Assembly: GCA_036924285.1 (NCBI GenBank)
Contig: JAYKYS010000002.1
Coordinates: 992,001 to 1,056,000 of the forward strand
Origin: Asterella californica
Lineage: Eukaryota > Streptophyta > Marchantiopsida > Marchantiales > Aytoniaceae
Direction of reading: 5' to 3'
DNA length: 64,000 bases
In this document: positions 24,801-39,100 of the stretch, piece after piece
Layout: every line of letters begins with the position of its first letter
Position numbering within the stretch: position 1 is the first letter of the stretch
The notes under the pieces: model-generated
Told to the model about the DNA's origin: nothing
Databases searched by the model: none
What the model saw: the letters and a program-made list of their open reading frames with translations, nothing else
Position numbers and translations under genes: made by a program

Positions 24801-27800
24801 GTCACGATACACGTCACCGGTGCAAATCACATCTGGCGCAATGACTGTGATAACTCCGGAAGGAGATGGTAGAGATTATGGCAGACTGTTACACACTTCA
24901 CAGGAGGAAATTCGTAGAGTACGTGAAGAAGCTGAAACCCGCATTAAAGGTCTGGAGGATGAGCTGAACAAGGTGAAGCAAGAATTGACCAATACTCGTG
25001 TTGAACGAGCTAGGGTCGATGCCGAAGCAGCCCTAGCCAGAGAGCAGATGGCCTCCTTAGCGAAAGAGGCCGAGAATAGACGTAGAGAAATGGACGGAGT
25101 TTTGAGCAGAAATATGGAGTTTTCGCAGACAATCACCGACTATCAGCAGCGACTGAGAGAGAGTTCTCAGAAAATGCAAGTTGCCGAGGAACTTGCCCAC
25201 AAACTTAGAATTGAAGCTGCTGTTTTGGAAAGGGAGAAAGAGCTGCTGGCTTCTGCAGAGAAGAGGGCGTCTGAGGAGGTCGCGAGTTTATCCGATCGCG
25301 TACACCGGTTGCAGGCTTCATTGGACACATACCAAAGTGTTGAAGAAGCACGAGAGAGTGTGAGATCTGCGGAGATGAAGAAACTGCAGGATGACTGGAA
25401 TCACATGCAAAAAGAGTGGGCTGAGGGGAAAAGAGACCTGGAATTGGAGCGCAGTCATTCTCGAGACCTTCTAGTTTCACGAGACAAGGCCGTCAAGGAG
25501 GCGATGGACCGTGTGGAGGCCGTAGGCAAAGAACTTGCCGATGCCCTTAAGGCAATGTCAGCTGCGGAGACCAGGGCTCAAGTTGCCGAGGTAAGTCCAG
25601 AGTTGCTCTGAAGTAGGGTTTTTTTGGGTCCAAAGATTTCAGTTTGCACGTTATAGCTCACGTCTGCCTTCGCTACTCTAATTTGCAGGTTCGGTGTACC
25701 GAACTGGAGGCGAGTTTGAAGAGTGCCAACGACAAGGTAAGTTTTTCTTTGTGTGCACCTTCTTTAATTTAGCGTGATTGTTCCTTGGCTTATTTAAGTG
25801 AGCTGATTATTTGCTGTATGAGTGCAAGACGTAGAAAACGGATGAGCGTGGTTTGGAAGCGATTATCCATATTTTGAAATTCGACTGATTCCAGAACGCA
25901 TATGCTTGCGGACAATTTCGCTCACGTTGGTTTATCCAGATTGCAATGGCCTTGAGTGGAGGTAAGCGATCGGACACTGGGGAGAAGTCCTCGCAGGAGA
26001 TTGATGCAGAGGTAGGCTTGGTCAATCTGAAGCTCACTTCGTAGTGGCAGCTATAGGCTTGAATTGAAACATCTAGTTTCTTCTCTGCCTAAGATCCACT
26101 CTCCCATTGCTGTTATATGCTGAAAGCTATTTGGGGGTTACCTTAAGTGTGCGGGGGAAGTCACTGTTTCCTCCGAAATGTGCTTTAACCGTGTATCAGT
26201 ATATAAATGCTGAAAGTAGAGTATCAGTGGGCAAGTATATCTTAGTTCACCGGAAGTCCAAGACTTATGCGATCTTTCGATGATCTATCGAAACAGATTC
26301 TTGCAAATTTGCAGGAAGCAAGGGAGGAGTTGGAGCAAGTTAAAGAAGATCTCCTGGCGTCGAAGGGCCACACCGAACAGGTAAGATGGCTTGTATATTC
26401 TTTGAGGGGACTGAAGTATCGAATCAACAGTTGATAGAAATTTTCAAGCCATGTCTTACGTTCCTGAGTTGTGTTTGCTATGCAGTACAAGCGAATTGCC
26501 GAAGCGAACGAGGAGGCTCTCAAGCAGCTTGAAGCAGCCCATAACAACTACAAATCGGACGTACGGCTCTATTCCTATACCCCTTCTTTAGGCACATGAT
26601 GGTGATTCCCCATCTGAGTCCAGTTTTCTCCTATGAAACCTTGAAACCTCCTACCAACGTTCATGCAGGTTGAGCACATGAAAGAAGTCATGGAAGCGGA
26701 TGTCAAAAGACTGAGGGAGAAGATTGCCGTTCTGGAAGCAGATCTCACCCAGAAGGAAGCAATAAATGCTTCGAAGACTGAAGAGAAGGAAGCTGCATTG
26801 CGAGACGCTCGTCGTGAGATAGCCACCATCCAGGAATCTCTATCATCGACCCAGTAAGTATAGTTTTATGTCTGGGTTTCAGTAGAAGGATTGCACTGAA
26901 TCGTTTCAATTCGGGGTTACTTGAAGGAGATTCTTTCAGAAAATGAGATTGTCAGTTGCACGAGGAGTTAATATGAACAGCCACGGAGATCTTCCGTACA
27001 TTGCTTTCACACCAGCGGCTCACCGGCCTATACGGGCGGTCACGGTGTGTTTACGTGCAGAGCTGCGTTGCAAGAGGCGGATGAGAGAGTGAAAACACTG
27101 AAACAAGAAGTAGACAAGTATCATCACCAGTGGCGTGATGCTCAACGTAATTACGAGAGACAGGTGAAGCCAATATGAGGCACAGAAGTGTGCAGTGTGA
27201 CCGAGTGCATTTGACAGATACACCCGATTTCTTGTGCCGTTGTCTCTGTCACTTCTGGTTGTGTCTCGCCAACCTTCAGTTCAGTCCGGTAGGGCAGATA
27301 ACAACTTAGTAAACATTCTTCGCTCATCATCTGATGATATCTGATTATCATCAGATGAGCGGCAGCATATGTTGAACTACAGTTATATATGATTCAAGGG
27401 GTGCGCAGGTGCTTCTGCAAGCGGAGACCATAAGGGAGATGACTCAAGCCGAAGATAGAGTAACGAGGCTAGAGGAGTCCGAGGGATCATTGCGGAAGCA
27501 GGCTGAAACCGCAGAAACTCAGCTAGTAAGTGATGTTCTCAGCGTGTCAAGTTTTTCTTACTAAATCAGTGATATCGACTCTCAAAAAGAATAGCAAGAA
27601 ACAGTATGAAAAGTAACCATAGACTCTGTATTCCAGTTTTATGCAAGTTACGGATGTTTGTATGTAAATTTTCAGCTTCTGTTTCTCAGCGCGCTCAAGC
27701 CGTGAACCCCTTTGTCAAGTTCATTTTATTTGTCGAACAAGGCGAGTCCTATCCTCAAAGACTTTAAGGCTTTGAATCTAATTCATAATAGTACAGTCCT

Positions 27801-30800
27801 GAGCATCCCCGTACCCTGTGCGTGCACAGGCATCCGCCCAAGTTGCTTGGGCTATGGAAAAGTCAACTCTCGAAGCAGTCAAGATGGAGACCGAGAAGAA
27901 GTGGAAAGAACTTGAGGAGCAGGTGAGGATGGTTCCCTCGTTCACAGAAAATATGTTCAGGTCTGGTACCGATAGCGGGTGATGTGTCGTCGAACTATCT
28001 TACATCTTTGTAGTTTTTCAGTATTGTGCTTAATCTCGACCCTTGTGACGTACTTACCAATCAGAATCACCCTTGTGCAGAAAATCACCTGTTATTGTAT
28101 TTCTGGGTTGTCTACTTCTGCTCGCTTGCTTGCCTTCTTTGTAACTACTGCTTGACGTACAGATGTGCACCTTCTCCTTTTACCCCCAGTTCTTGAAACT
28201 CTTATGTATTACTCGCTCCTGATGATTTTCTCTGGGTTCTGTTTTGCGGGTTTATGTGTGTGTAGCATTGTTCTTGCATCTAATTGCTACACTCATGGAC
28301 CGGCATAGATACTGTGCTTGTGCTACTCTCTACTGCTTTTTACTCTGCCTCATTTTCTTCTCTGCATAAAAACTGTGTACGCATAGATTTATCGGCATTG
28401 CATATTGTACATGTCTTCTATGCTGCATTCCATTCCACGGAGTACCATCTCCGGCAATGCCTTGTGCAGTACATTACCGGTTGTCCGCACCTTGGTTACA
28501 TACATTTGCTAATTTGATGTTTAAGTTAGCGCACATTCACACCCTTCTATGCTCTGCTCACTTTGTACTTATCTGGGTTCACTGGGCTTTGGGGGTTCCT
28601 TCAGTCCGTGGGCGTGGTTTCTGATTCGAACTGCCATTCCCATTCCCATGTACCAGCCTATACTTATATTTTACTGGGTCCTACCTCTTTCTTTGAGCGT
28701 GGTTCTTAGCTGAGCTGCCATTCTCCCAGAAGAATCATATACTTGTACTAACCAGTCAGCTACTTCTGTGGATTATCTGGTAGCTGTCATACCTCCTTTG
28801 TTTGTGCGTAAGGGTTTGACTCAAAACGTTCTGACCGTGTGTTGTAGAATAAATTATTGCTGGATCGGCTGGAAGCTATGCATATCACGTCAGCAGAACA
28901 ATCTCGCAAAGAGTTGGGTGAGGCGGGAGATTCACCAAATGCTCAGGAGAAGGGTGAAAGTGATCTGCAAAATGTGATTCGGTATTTGCGTCGGTCTAAA
29001 GAAACGGTTAGTATCTGGATGCGAGAAAAACCTTAGGAGCTATACTTGTTCGAAGCGCTTTACAACACGCTCCGTAGGATTGGTGTGAATTATTCTGGAT
29101 AATTTGAAGTGGTTGCACATTGCTTCGAAGTTCCATTGAAAGTAGTTCTCCTTCTTGCATAGCTGAGTTGTCCCCCAACGTCGCAGGCTGAAACCGAAGT
29201 TTCCCTTCTCAAACAAGAACGCCTTCGATTGCAAAGACAGGTCCGAACTTGCGTACTCTTACAAGCTCTGTATTTTAGTGCCTAGTCCTGTGCGTTTCTC
29301 GTCGGTTCGATAGGTGGAGTGAGGGTTCAGCTGTACGCAGTAGCCTGATTTATGCACTGGGTGAAGCACTTGTGGACTACCAGTAGAGATATGTGTCTAT
29401 TAACTAACACCCTTTCCGAGCACAAGACTGATCGAATGTTCTCCGAATTTGTGGATCTATGCATTTTGACCGCTCGGTGTACTGTTGTTCGATCTCACAA
29501 CTAATGCGCACCCTCTTGTCTCTTTCTGTTTCCTTCTTAAGGTTACTGGATCACTCGCTTGTTAGCTTCCTGTTCACTGCACATTCTCATGTTAATAGAC
29601 ATGTATCAACATCCTACACTACGCAGTTGACGTTAGAGTCTTACAAGACCGATTACCTCATTCGCGTAAGTGGCATACTCAGGGAACTTCATTCTAACCA
29701 CATGCTAGCTCCTTTTGAAATGTTAGACCTCGGCTTCTCTTCCGTATCAGAAAGAGCGTGCGGATAAATCTATCTGCATTCGTATTGTACATGTCATGTA
29801 TATTGCCCTCACATTCACACCCGTCTAGGTACTCACTATGCACTGATCTATCACTCCACAAAGACTGGGAGTTTTCGCTCAGATGTCCCGGAACTAAGAA
29901 ACTCCTAGACCGACAGTGCCCTGACAGTCTGACAGAACCACCCTGTTTGTTCGGGTTACCTTAAATGTATGAGGATATTTCTTTCATCGAACTGCTATAC
30001 TCATTGACCGTTATGTACTCATGGACCGACATAACAACTTCCATTTGTCAGAATCGATATCCGTCTTTAACTTTCATATCTTCCAACTCTGATTTCAGCT
30101 AGACGCAGCTCTGCGAGCCGCGGAAGACGCTCAAGCTGCTTTACGGCGTGACCAAGAGAGTGCGCGTACAAACCTCTACTCTGATGAGGAGTTCAGGTCA
30201 TTGCAGGCTCAGGTAATTGAAATGTTGGGAGTTACTCGATGCTCCCGCAAGTTATCGTTTTGCTTCCGTTATATTCAGATCTGCGTGTTGCTTTTTTACG
30301 CAGGTCAGAGAAATCAATCTGTTGCGGGAGAGCAACTCCCAGCTCAGAGAAGAAAATCGCAGAAACTTCGAGGACTCCAGGGTGAGTTGCGTGACCATTT
30401 TTCACACACTGTGTGGATCAAAAGATGGTAACTACGCTCTGTGCTGGTCGTCATTTACTTTGGACTAGACATGCAAGTGTGATTACATATCTTTGCAGGC
30501 GAGTAGAAAGGAGCAACCTTCGCCTCGTGACTCATATTTGAGGTTCAGTCACAAGGTCTTTCTTTCTGATCTGTAGGAATCTCGTGAGAAGGTGAGACTG
30601 GCACAAATAGAACTTGAACCACTACAGACGAGGTTGAAGGAGAAGGAGGTCGAGCTGGAATCTGCTGGGAAAGAGCTTGAAATGCAAAAGGCGGAAACCC
30701 ATCGCTGGCAATCCAGAGTTACTCAGGTGCAGTCCTTAACATTACCGGTCGGTGGCCATCTAAGTTATCCGCAGAAAATGCTGAACGATATTTGGGCTTT

Positions 30801-33800
30801 TACAGCTGTTGGAGAAGTACAAGGCCATTGATGTGGAAGACTATCAGCGTGTCAAGATCGAACTTGACGAATTGCAGGTAAGCTTTGTTGGCATATACGT
30901 GTTTTTGATCAGTTTTTGATGCTTGGCGACATCAAAGGTTGCTGACAGTAGGGTGAACGTTTACGCTGCATAGCGTGGTAACTATTGAGATATGAAATCT
31001 ATGTAAGCAGCTGTATATGAGGCGGCAGCAATAACTCCATTGTGTTGCGTACATAGCGTGTACAGTTTCTGAGAGTTTCCCTGCTTCATGCTAGGAAGGT
31101 ATATTGTATATGTTCTGTAAACGTCTGTATCACTAAGCGAACGAGCTTATCATGTTGACGTCTCAGTCTGTACAACCCTTATTATTCTATATTTTGTCCA
31201 GATGCGGTTGTGTTTCTTACTAATCGCTTATGCACACTGATCAACATTCCCATGCGTAAGCGACGTATCGAAGTTTGTAGCCCTCCTCCACATGAGCGCT
31301 GTGTTTACTTAAGAAGCCTACTGTGTGGTTAAGATCTGTCAAGCTACGTGGGTGTTAAAAATCATACATCCTTCATAAGCAGACTCTGCGTACAGCAAAA
31401 TGTTGTCACTTCGATCTTCTAGTTATGTGCGCTCTCTGAAGGAAAAGTTTAGGTATGAAACTCACACAGCGGTTCAGTTGTGAGTCAAAAGGTAGGAACT
31501 CGTTTAGGAGTTTCTTATATGTGTATTTTCTGTATCGTATCATCTGGTCTGAACTCAAGGTTTTGACACACAGGAGTCTGTGAAAGCCCTTAAGTCAGGG
31601 CTTGAAGCAGCGAAGGAAGAGCTAGAAGTTGCCAAGAGAGAAACGGAGGCGACCCGAAGCAAATACGAGAAGCTGCAGCTTGAAGTCACTGAGAAGGAAA
31701 ACAAGATAAGCGAGTTGGAAAAGAACGGCGAGGTATATTTTATGTCTGCGATCTGCGATTTTATTTATGATCTCACGACTGTAGCAGATTATCATCTAGT
31801 TCTGGCTGATGTGACTTCTTTTTTGGTCGTTTGGTTTATCTTATAATGTGGTTACTGATAGAAATCATCACGTATGTTTCAGGCCATAAAAGTAGATCTC
31901 GACAGATTCAAAAGACATGCAAACTTTCAGAAGGTACCATTTGGCCGGATTTCTTCAGCAGTGCTCATTTGGAAGTGGCCGAGATAAAACAGTGTCATGT
32001 TGTGTAACTGATACAAAGAGATGTTCTTATCTTTGGCAGCGCCGGATCGACACTTTCCTCAAAGAGAAGGACGAGTTAAGCAAAGAGAAAGAAAATATGT
32101 CCAAGCAAATGGAGGATCTCAAAGCCACTGCAGGTTGGTAACTAGTTGGAGTCGAGCTGCTCGTTAGCTACCTGAGAAGTAACCTTTGACATGCACGCGT
32201 ACAAGCGTAATTTGACCTCTCGTGAGAAAGGTGTCTGATGAATTTCTACTTTTTCGGGACAGGCAAAAGGATTAACGTGGAGGCTAGGCAAGAAGTGGCC
32301 AGGCAAGAAGCAGCTTTGAGACAAGAGGCTGCTGCTCGCCACGAGCAAGCTCAGAGGGAATCAGAAAATCTTATTAAGGAGAAAGAGTCTACCTTGAAGG
32401 AGAGGGACGCCAGAATACAGGTCAGTCCTGCCCTGATTCGAGCTCTCCAGTGACCTCCTGCACGTTTTGTAGTAAGAATACCCGGTGACTGATTTGGTTG
32501 TACTTTGCCTCCACAGACATTGGAGAAGATACTAGAAAGAGAGAAAGAGGCATTACGCAAAGAAAAGGCTTTGCGTCAACGGGATCAGAAAACCTTCATG
32601 GACCTGACCCAGAAAGCAGCCCTGGTAAGATAGAGTCGTAAATATCATAGATTTTTATGACGAATAGGAAAAAGCAGTACTCTTTTACAGCTTTCGAGAG
32701 GAACGCGCTTATCAATTCAGCACATAGTTTATTGCGGAGTTGCGTTGTTGTCTTCTGATTCCGCCCGTTGCATGTGCTCTCGCGTAGCTTCGTCATTTTG
32801 ATTTTCAGATGATCCTTTGCAATATTTCGACAGGAAAAGAAGAGAATAGAGAATGAACTGGAGGCCTTGAAACGGCTTCAGCCAGCTGAGGTACTCTTGC
32901 AAGTCTCTTTTGGACGTACTTTTTCACTGCCGTCTGTTGGACAAAATGAGAAAAATGGTTTTTCTCTGTTCCTTGTACGTACTGATGATTTTGCATTTCT
33001 CTCCGTCCGGCACGAGTTGAGTGGCAAAGGCTGTGACGGATGGATAGTACCTCTTTGAGGCTGATCGGATACCTAAGTGTCGGCATCTGCACTTTTTTCA
33101 CAGTCCCAGCTTACAAGTGCGGGCCCGTCTGATACTTCTCTTCGAACTGAGATTGAGGAGAGAGCGACAAGCGGCGAACCTGTTGGTATTGGCGTGACTG
33201 AACCTTCTGTCACTGTCCAAGAGGTGGTCGTACAGCCCAGCGCAAATAGTCCTTTACCGGGAGCCTCACTGGTGCTTCAGTCTACGGTTGTGGGCACAAT
33301 CGAAAGCATACCCCAAAGTGCTCCGGTAGATAGCAGTGCTGCTGCAATGGACGCTTATCAGAACAGTGGTTCGGTCTCGGGAGCCGCCACAACAAGTACC
33401 CCTGGTGCGGTAAGCGCAGTTGTAGCTGCTGTGGGTGGAAGCTCCGTTGGGGTAATTGCTAGCAGCGAAATTAATTCTGGCGCGCGTCAGGCCATCAGAA
33501 CAAACACGGCCAGTGTTCCTCCTGCATCAGTTCGACCGCCATTTAGACCACCGCCAGCGCAAGTGCCAGTACCTGATCAGAGGGAGAAAGAAATGGCGCA
33601 GCTGCGTCGAGAAATCGAGGAGAGGGAGGTAGGTAAATTTCGGCTAAGGATGAAGATTGTTTTTTCTCGTAAAGCTCTCAGGCTGGTGAAGATTGCTATT
33701 CTATCTCAAGCTCTCAAATCAGTAGAAGTCTGATGACGCTTTCTTGCCCTCGAGCCTATATTCAGAATAGATCAGATTTTGACGTTTATGTTCTGGTTGC

Positions 33801-36134
33801 AAAATCAGAGGAACGCGGCGAATAGTGGATCTCAAGCGAGAAAGTCAGCTCGCAGATTGATTCGTCCTAGGATTGAGCCCGCAGGTCAGCAAGAGACTGC
33901 ACTAGAAAGTGGTGAGATAACCGGAGAAGGTGCCGGTGACATTCCGGAAGCTGATGTGGAGTTTGTAGAACAAGGGAAGCCTTCTGGCAGTGCAGGTGAC
34001 GCTGCGGAACCTGCTCCCTCCTCTATCGGAGCAGGTCCACAGGCAGGTGAGGTCGTGGGTCCTGCTACGGAAAATATTTTGCAGCCCTCTGCCCCGACGA
34101 ATGCGGGTCCCATTTCAGTTTCTGCGCTTGCTCGTAAGCGCCCTGCGATGGTTTCGAACGTGAGTACAGCGGAAGAGACTATCTCAGAACAGGAGGTTAA
34201 GAATGAAACCGCACCCCCTCTGAAGAGACCACGACCAGTTGAGCATGCAGCTGAGTCAGTTGCTGACGAAAGTGGTGCTCTTGCAAGTATATCTTTGGAG
34301 GATTCTAAGGTGCCGGGTGAGCCCGGTGAAGACACGCAGGAATCTCTGACGGAGATAAGCGGCGTCGTTGGACCAATTGAGGATGTTGTTACAGCCGTGA
34401 TCTCCTTACCTGATAGCGAGAGAGAACGGCCTGTTACTGAGTCATCTGATGCTCAGCCTCAGAAAAGACCTCGGTTTATCAGGCCAGAGGCTGCGCTGCC
34501 CCCGCAGGAGCCTGTGACGCGAGAGGATGAGATTCAAGAGGGTGAGACAAACAATGTGGTCAAGGTTGTAGATATCAGCAATGTAAATCGGGAGTCGGAT
34601 GCGGCCGGTGAGACAAGAGGATCACCGAAGATGTCTGCGGTGGATGCTGGGACCACGGAACAGGAGCCAGCAGAAGCCGTTGTTCAAGTTGATCAAAGTA
34701 TGGAGCATGACGTTCAAGTAGAGTCTGCCGCGCAGTCTGTGCCCGGGAGCTTAGGTGAGGGATCACAGGTTGCTGGTGATGTACAGGCTGGAGTTGATAC
34801 CGATATGAATGAGCCGATTTATAATGTGGAAGAGGAGGTTCAGTTACCGCTCACGTTTGACATGGGTGGAGTGGAATACGGTGAGATCGTTGAAGCTGAG
34901 GTAGCTAGTGTTGATGCTGGGGTTCAACGAGGCAATGCATTATTCTCTGACATAATAGCGACAGAAGACCTTCCAGAGGTAACTGATATGGAAGAAGGGG
35001 AGATGGTTGTAGAGGTGACGACTACTGAGACGATCGCAATTTCTGAAGCAGTATTAGAAGAGGTTTTGGAGACCACAAGGGGGCAGGACAGGCCTGCCAC
35101 GGAGAGGGAGGACTTAAGTTTGCAGGAAATAACACCTTCTGGGAGCGAGCAAAATGTGGGAACTCCTCTGGTATCTACCGAGAGCAGGGACAGTACTGCT
35201 GTAGTGAGCAGTCCCCTAGGTAGTGATGCACAAGGCGGAACAACAGAGGTTGGCGGTGACACTGGTGTTTCAGCAGAAACGAGTGCCCACGAGCCGAAAG
35301 GTGCTGAAGAACAGCCGTCTGAAGGTCATTCAATGTTAACCCGACTGGCAGCAGTCAAAAGTACAACTATACACTTGGCCGAAAGAGCCAGAGAGAGAGC
35401 TGTTCTTCGACGTGGAGGCCTTAATCCCCCATCGCCAGCAGCTAGAGGGCGGGGACGAACAGCAAGGGGCGGAAAGGTTAGCATCAGCACCTTCTACTCT
35501 CGTTGCATAGGTTAAGTTACCATTTCCGTTGAGTGTCAATGTGCATCCGATAATGGACATGGGTTCCGAGGTTATTGGAATACACCAAGTCGACAGTTTC
35601 TTACACCTGTTTAAGTGGCGTTGTATGAAGAATGATGTGTATCATTCATAGTTCCGTCCATACCTTAAGAGGAAATCTGCTTTGTCACCTGTATGACACC
35701 ATCCGTTGGATCGGAGTTCTTGGATGCTTCGGGCATTTAGTAGATGGTAATTGTTCTTTGTATTTTGATGAGTTGTCCTGCTCTGGCAGAGAGCTCCCGG
35801 TGGCGGGAGAGGAGGTGGGAGAGTAATATCAACTGGAGTTCGAGGGCGAGGGCAAGCAGGTACGAGGGTTGCCCATTACAACTTGATATCTTTTGTCAAG
35901 TTTCCACGATTTCGACTTTATGAAGTCATGAAGGATGCGTCGTTTATTCCGTTGTCGCTAACTAACATCGGTTCAGTGGTTTCCTCTGCAGGCGGTAGTC
36001 CAGTTCAGGGTTCTGATGCAGCAAGACCTGGAAGTCAAACCGGAGCTGGTGCACCTGGTCAATCGGATCCTGTACAGGCGAGCCCACCACCCAACAATCC
36101 TCACGACGGTACCCCGCGAGAAGGGGAGGATTAA
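18848..36134 (+). CDS. NUA: NUA, nuclear pore basket protein (TPR/Mlp1/Mlp2 family)
   Basis: 39 coding exons, all GT-AG and in phase, 2377 residues: 18848-19135, 19662-19808, 20635-20733, 21028-21156, 21506-21598, 21758-21823, 22099-22188, 22535-22597, 22767-22888, 23051-23162, 23317-23409, 23585-23633, 23789-23892, 24017-24085, 24400-25590, 25689-25736, 25940-26011, 26315-26380, 26486-26560, 26669-26853, 27061-27163, 27409-27525, 27830-27922, 28848-29006, 29187-29240, 30099-30212, 30304-30381, 30577-30726, 30806-30877, 31574-31732, 31883-31933, 32040-32133, 32263-32420, 32517-32624, 32834-32890, 33104-33628, 33809-35476, 35790-35859, 35992-36134. The protein anchors the inner basket of the nuclear pore and takes part in mRNA export and SUMO balance in Arabidopsis. 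Residues ~30-1570 are coiled coil; family matches include NASIKSYLEKI, SNELEGVIKALE, NVSGTALAAALLRDGWS, YQEAVDAWRHE and INLLRESNSQLREEN. A Ser/Ala-rich then acidic tail follows, with basic patches (LKRPRP, QKRPRF) and a C-terminal Arg-Gly region. Exon 17 could start at 25895 instead. Confidence 0.95.
28280..30040 (+). repeat. Diverged element shared by two long NUA introns
   Basis: The introns 27923-28847 and 29241-30098 are far longer than most others in the gene. Both contain versions of 'ctcatggaccggcat' (28292, 30017), 'gtattgtacatgtc' (near 28404, 29783) and 'cacattcacacc' (28533, 29811). Order differs between the introns, so this may be two copies of a rearranged transposon. No coding domain is visible. 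Confidence 0.4.
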
Positions 36135-39100
36135 GGTGACACAAGGTCACTAACTTAACACAAACAATTTTGAGCGGTGATCGTCGCGCATATATTTGCT
36201 GTAATTTCCGGGCGGTGCAGTAGGTTAGACGGAATAGAAGATTCTGGAAGAAACCACCAGACGGAGTAAAAGATTCCGGAAGAACCCACTAGTTCCAACA
36301 GTGCCGAAGCACTTACATGCAGGTGTGAAGAGGTCCAGTCCGAGTGTTATAAGCTTCACTGCAGCATCTCTGTCGATACCTTCTTCTAGGATTGGGTTCT
36401 TTGGTCTCTCTACAGTAAGTCCAAGGGCAGTTACCCTGAGTTACCAAGAGGGACGTATTGTAATGGTAGCTGCTTCGTCTGTAGTTAATATTGTTACAGA
36501 GGTCTGTTGTCCTCTGGAGCAGGAACCCGTTGGATGTGCAGCATTCAAGGATATGTTGCCGTCACACGTCTCTCCACATGCTTTTGTACGTAGCAGCTAA
36601 TTGGTGTCTTTTTGTATATTAATTCGTATGGAGGTATCTGGATGGAATGTGTCTCTAAAAGTTTATCTCGTCAGTACTTGTCCATAAGTCGCTTTCTTCT
36701 GAGAAAACAGTAGTCTCAGCCCCTCGGTGACTAGAATACGTCATTTTCACCTCTTGAGCGGTTGGTGGTGAATGCTTATCAAGATATATCATTGTTCAGA
36801 GCAGGTAATATATCAGATGCCGCACTGTTGGTAGACACACCCAGTGTACTGAATCATGGACTTTGAGAGGCTGGACTGACGCACAACACTAGTAGTAGGG
36901 TGATTGTCTGAATCGGACTGCTATACTGTGGGGAAGTCACCTTACATAACACGAGTAACAAGGAATTCTGCGGTTGCAAAAATTTAGCAATCATCTAAAT
37001 AGTTGGATTTGAAAACCGGTTTAGAACTAGATAATTACATGTGGCCCAGTCACATTGAGAACTGCTGATTATGAGGTTACAAAAACTACCGCTCTGATTT
37101 GTGAGGTAAATACGATACCTATGGCTTTCTTTCTATACCTATGAATGCTTCCTTACGACAGTACACCCAGTGGACTTTTACAAAAATATTCTTCTGATAT
37201 GGGTAGGTCAAATGTAAGATGATGGCCAGATTGTATTCGAGAACTATATTTGCAGTATTATAGAAATGATGAAGGTGCAGTTCTCTGTAGAACCAAGTTC
37301 CTCGAGATTTCAAGGAGTTTAGTGCTTCAAGTTGTATTTTTAGTAGCGTCTCGGTGTGTCCAAAGCAACCCCTGCTCATTACATTTTCTTCCGAATGAAG
37401 CTCAACTTTGGTTTCATTCAGAAGAAAGTAAGCAAGATCTCGGAACCTCCTAGGTTCCAGGAATTGAAGAACTAAGGTTCCGGTCCCCCCTTCCATCCAC
37501 CCAATCTCTGGAATTTTCATCATAACGTGCTCGTAGTATAAGCTTCTATGCGCGGTAGGGAGCAAGTCGAGTTCATCTAGCTCCCACAGTGCTGAGGCAT
37601 TACTTAATTTAAACAGATGTGGAAAATCTTTACACGATCAACCCTTAGCAACAAAAGTTGTAACATCAATCGTCTGCGGTTTTCTCTTTGATTATCAAAG
37701 TGAAAGTTAGAATGAGATCAGAAACCAGATCATCAACAAACGTTTTAAATGTTCTGATGTAAGCTGGTCCTTGTCAGACAAGTCACTAATCCTTCACGTC
37801 TGATTTGTTTGAATTTTTATCTGAAACACTGCTAGGACTATGACGTTTTTTACTAAGGCCTGAGCTGGTGGACATTACAAGTGAACTTAACAAACAGTGT
37901 GTTTTGTTCACAGTCATGTACTTAGAAACGAGACATCTACATGAGACTGGAGTAATTCTTTTAGACCATTGTTTATTTGGTTACAGTATCATCAGTTTCG
38001 TTCTTGCGGATGGAATCGATGACTTTCACCTGATCAGTGTCTCACTCAAGGTGTATCGGGCAGTTTATTCTCGACGCGTGGTTCATATATTCGTGCAAAT
38101 CATAGATGGTGCTGACAGAAAACAGAACAAATATTATTTAAACAGGAGAGTAATAATCCATCATAATGGATTGTTCGTTGCATAGTTGCTGGATATCCAA
38201 ACTCCTGCCAGGACATAAGTTTGCTCAGAAATTGAGCTCTCTATGACAAATGTAGAGAGTACTTCTCACATGACGATAATAAAGCTAAACATGTTTTGAT
38301 ATTGTACCGTATATTGATGATATACTGTACCGATGAGCATAGGATGATGAGAACTGATGATTTGATTCAGCAAACTCAGAACTCGTGAACTTTGAGTGCT
38401 TCAGTTGTATGAAGCATCAAGTCAGCCTATGCAAGCTTCTGCATTATGAGTTCCTCCATCTTTGAGATGTTTGGGGCAGAGGAAACTAATGAAACTTGCA
38501 GTTGAGGGTTTTGTGTGTAGAGTAATGCCCGGAAACGAGGCACGGGAACTCTTGACTATTCCGGGCATTAGGAAGCGTAAAACATTTCAGATTGGGATAA
38601 TCACGAATACGCAATGCCTTGTACAGATTCCAGATTCTGGAGTGGTCTAACAGCTGCCCGTTTTAGAATGGCGTTACGATGTCGGATCAAACATACAACG
38701 AGTTCACAGATTTAAGAGCACGAAAAAAATACAAACAACGATTTAGATTTCAAATCCAACATCTATGTATTAGGCTATCTTCTTGCTCTGACTCTCAATT
38801 GCAACCTCATTTTCTCTTTTGGAACGTGTTTCGACTATCATAGGAGCTCATATGTTGCATATTCGCTAGAAATTCATTTCACTGCAAAGAAGCAGCACCT
38901 GCCTAGACCTTTCTCGATACTAGCACATAACACAGTTCTTCTAAAGTTTCCGTCAGCTTCGCCTTCAAGGTTTGCTCAAATCCAGAACCAAGAAATTCCA
39001 CCTTGTATTCTACGTGGACTAACTTCCGGAATAGTTCGCTTTCTCGCTTGCTTACTATCCTTCGAGTAGAACCGAGAGAACGAGAGTGGAAACGTGATTA

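Noticed and set aside
24544..25611. Single large frame as a separate gene
   Set aside because: It is exon 15 of NUA; both ends have in-phase splice sites and the flanking exons continue the same family.
29905..29936. gacagtctgacag-like sequence in a NUA intron, similar to the mosaic motif
   Set aside because: One weak match without neighbouring organellar sequence; likely chance.
33886..34335. 149-codon minus-strand frame inside NUA
   Set aside because: It is the antisense shadow of the low-complexity tail exon.
37119..37565. 148-codon minus-strand open frame
   Set aside because: No domain, no similarity I recognise and no convincing splice or start context; it could be chance.
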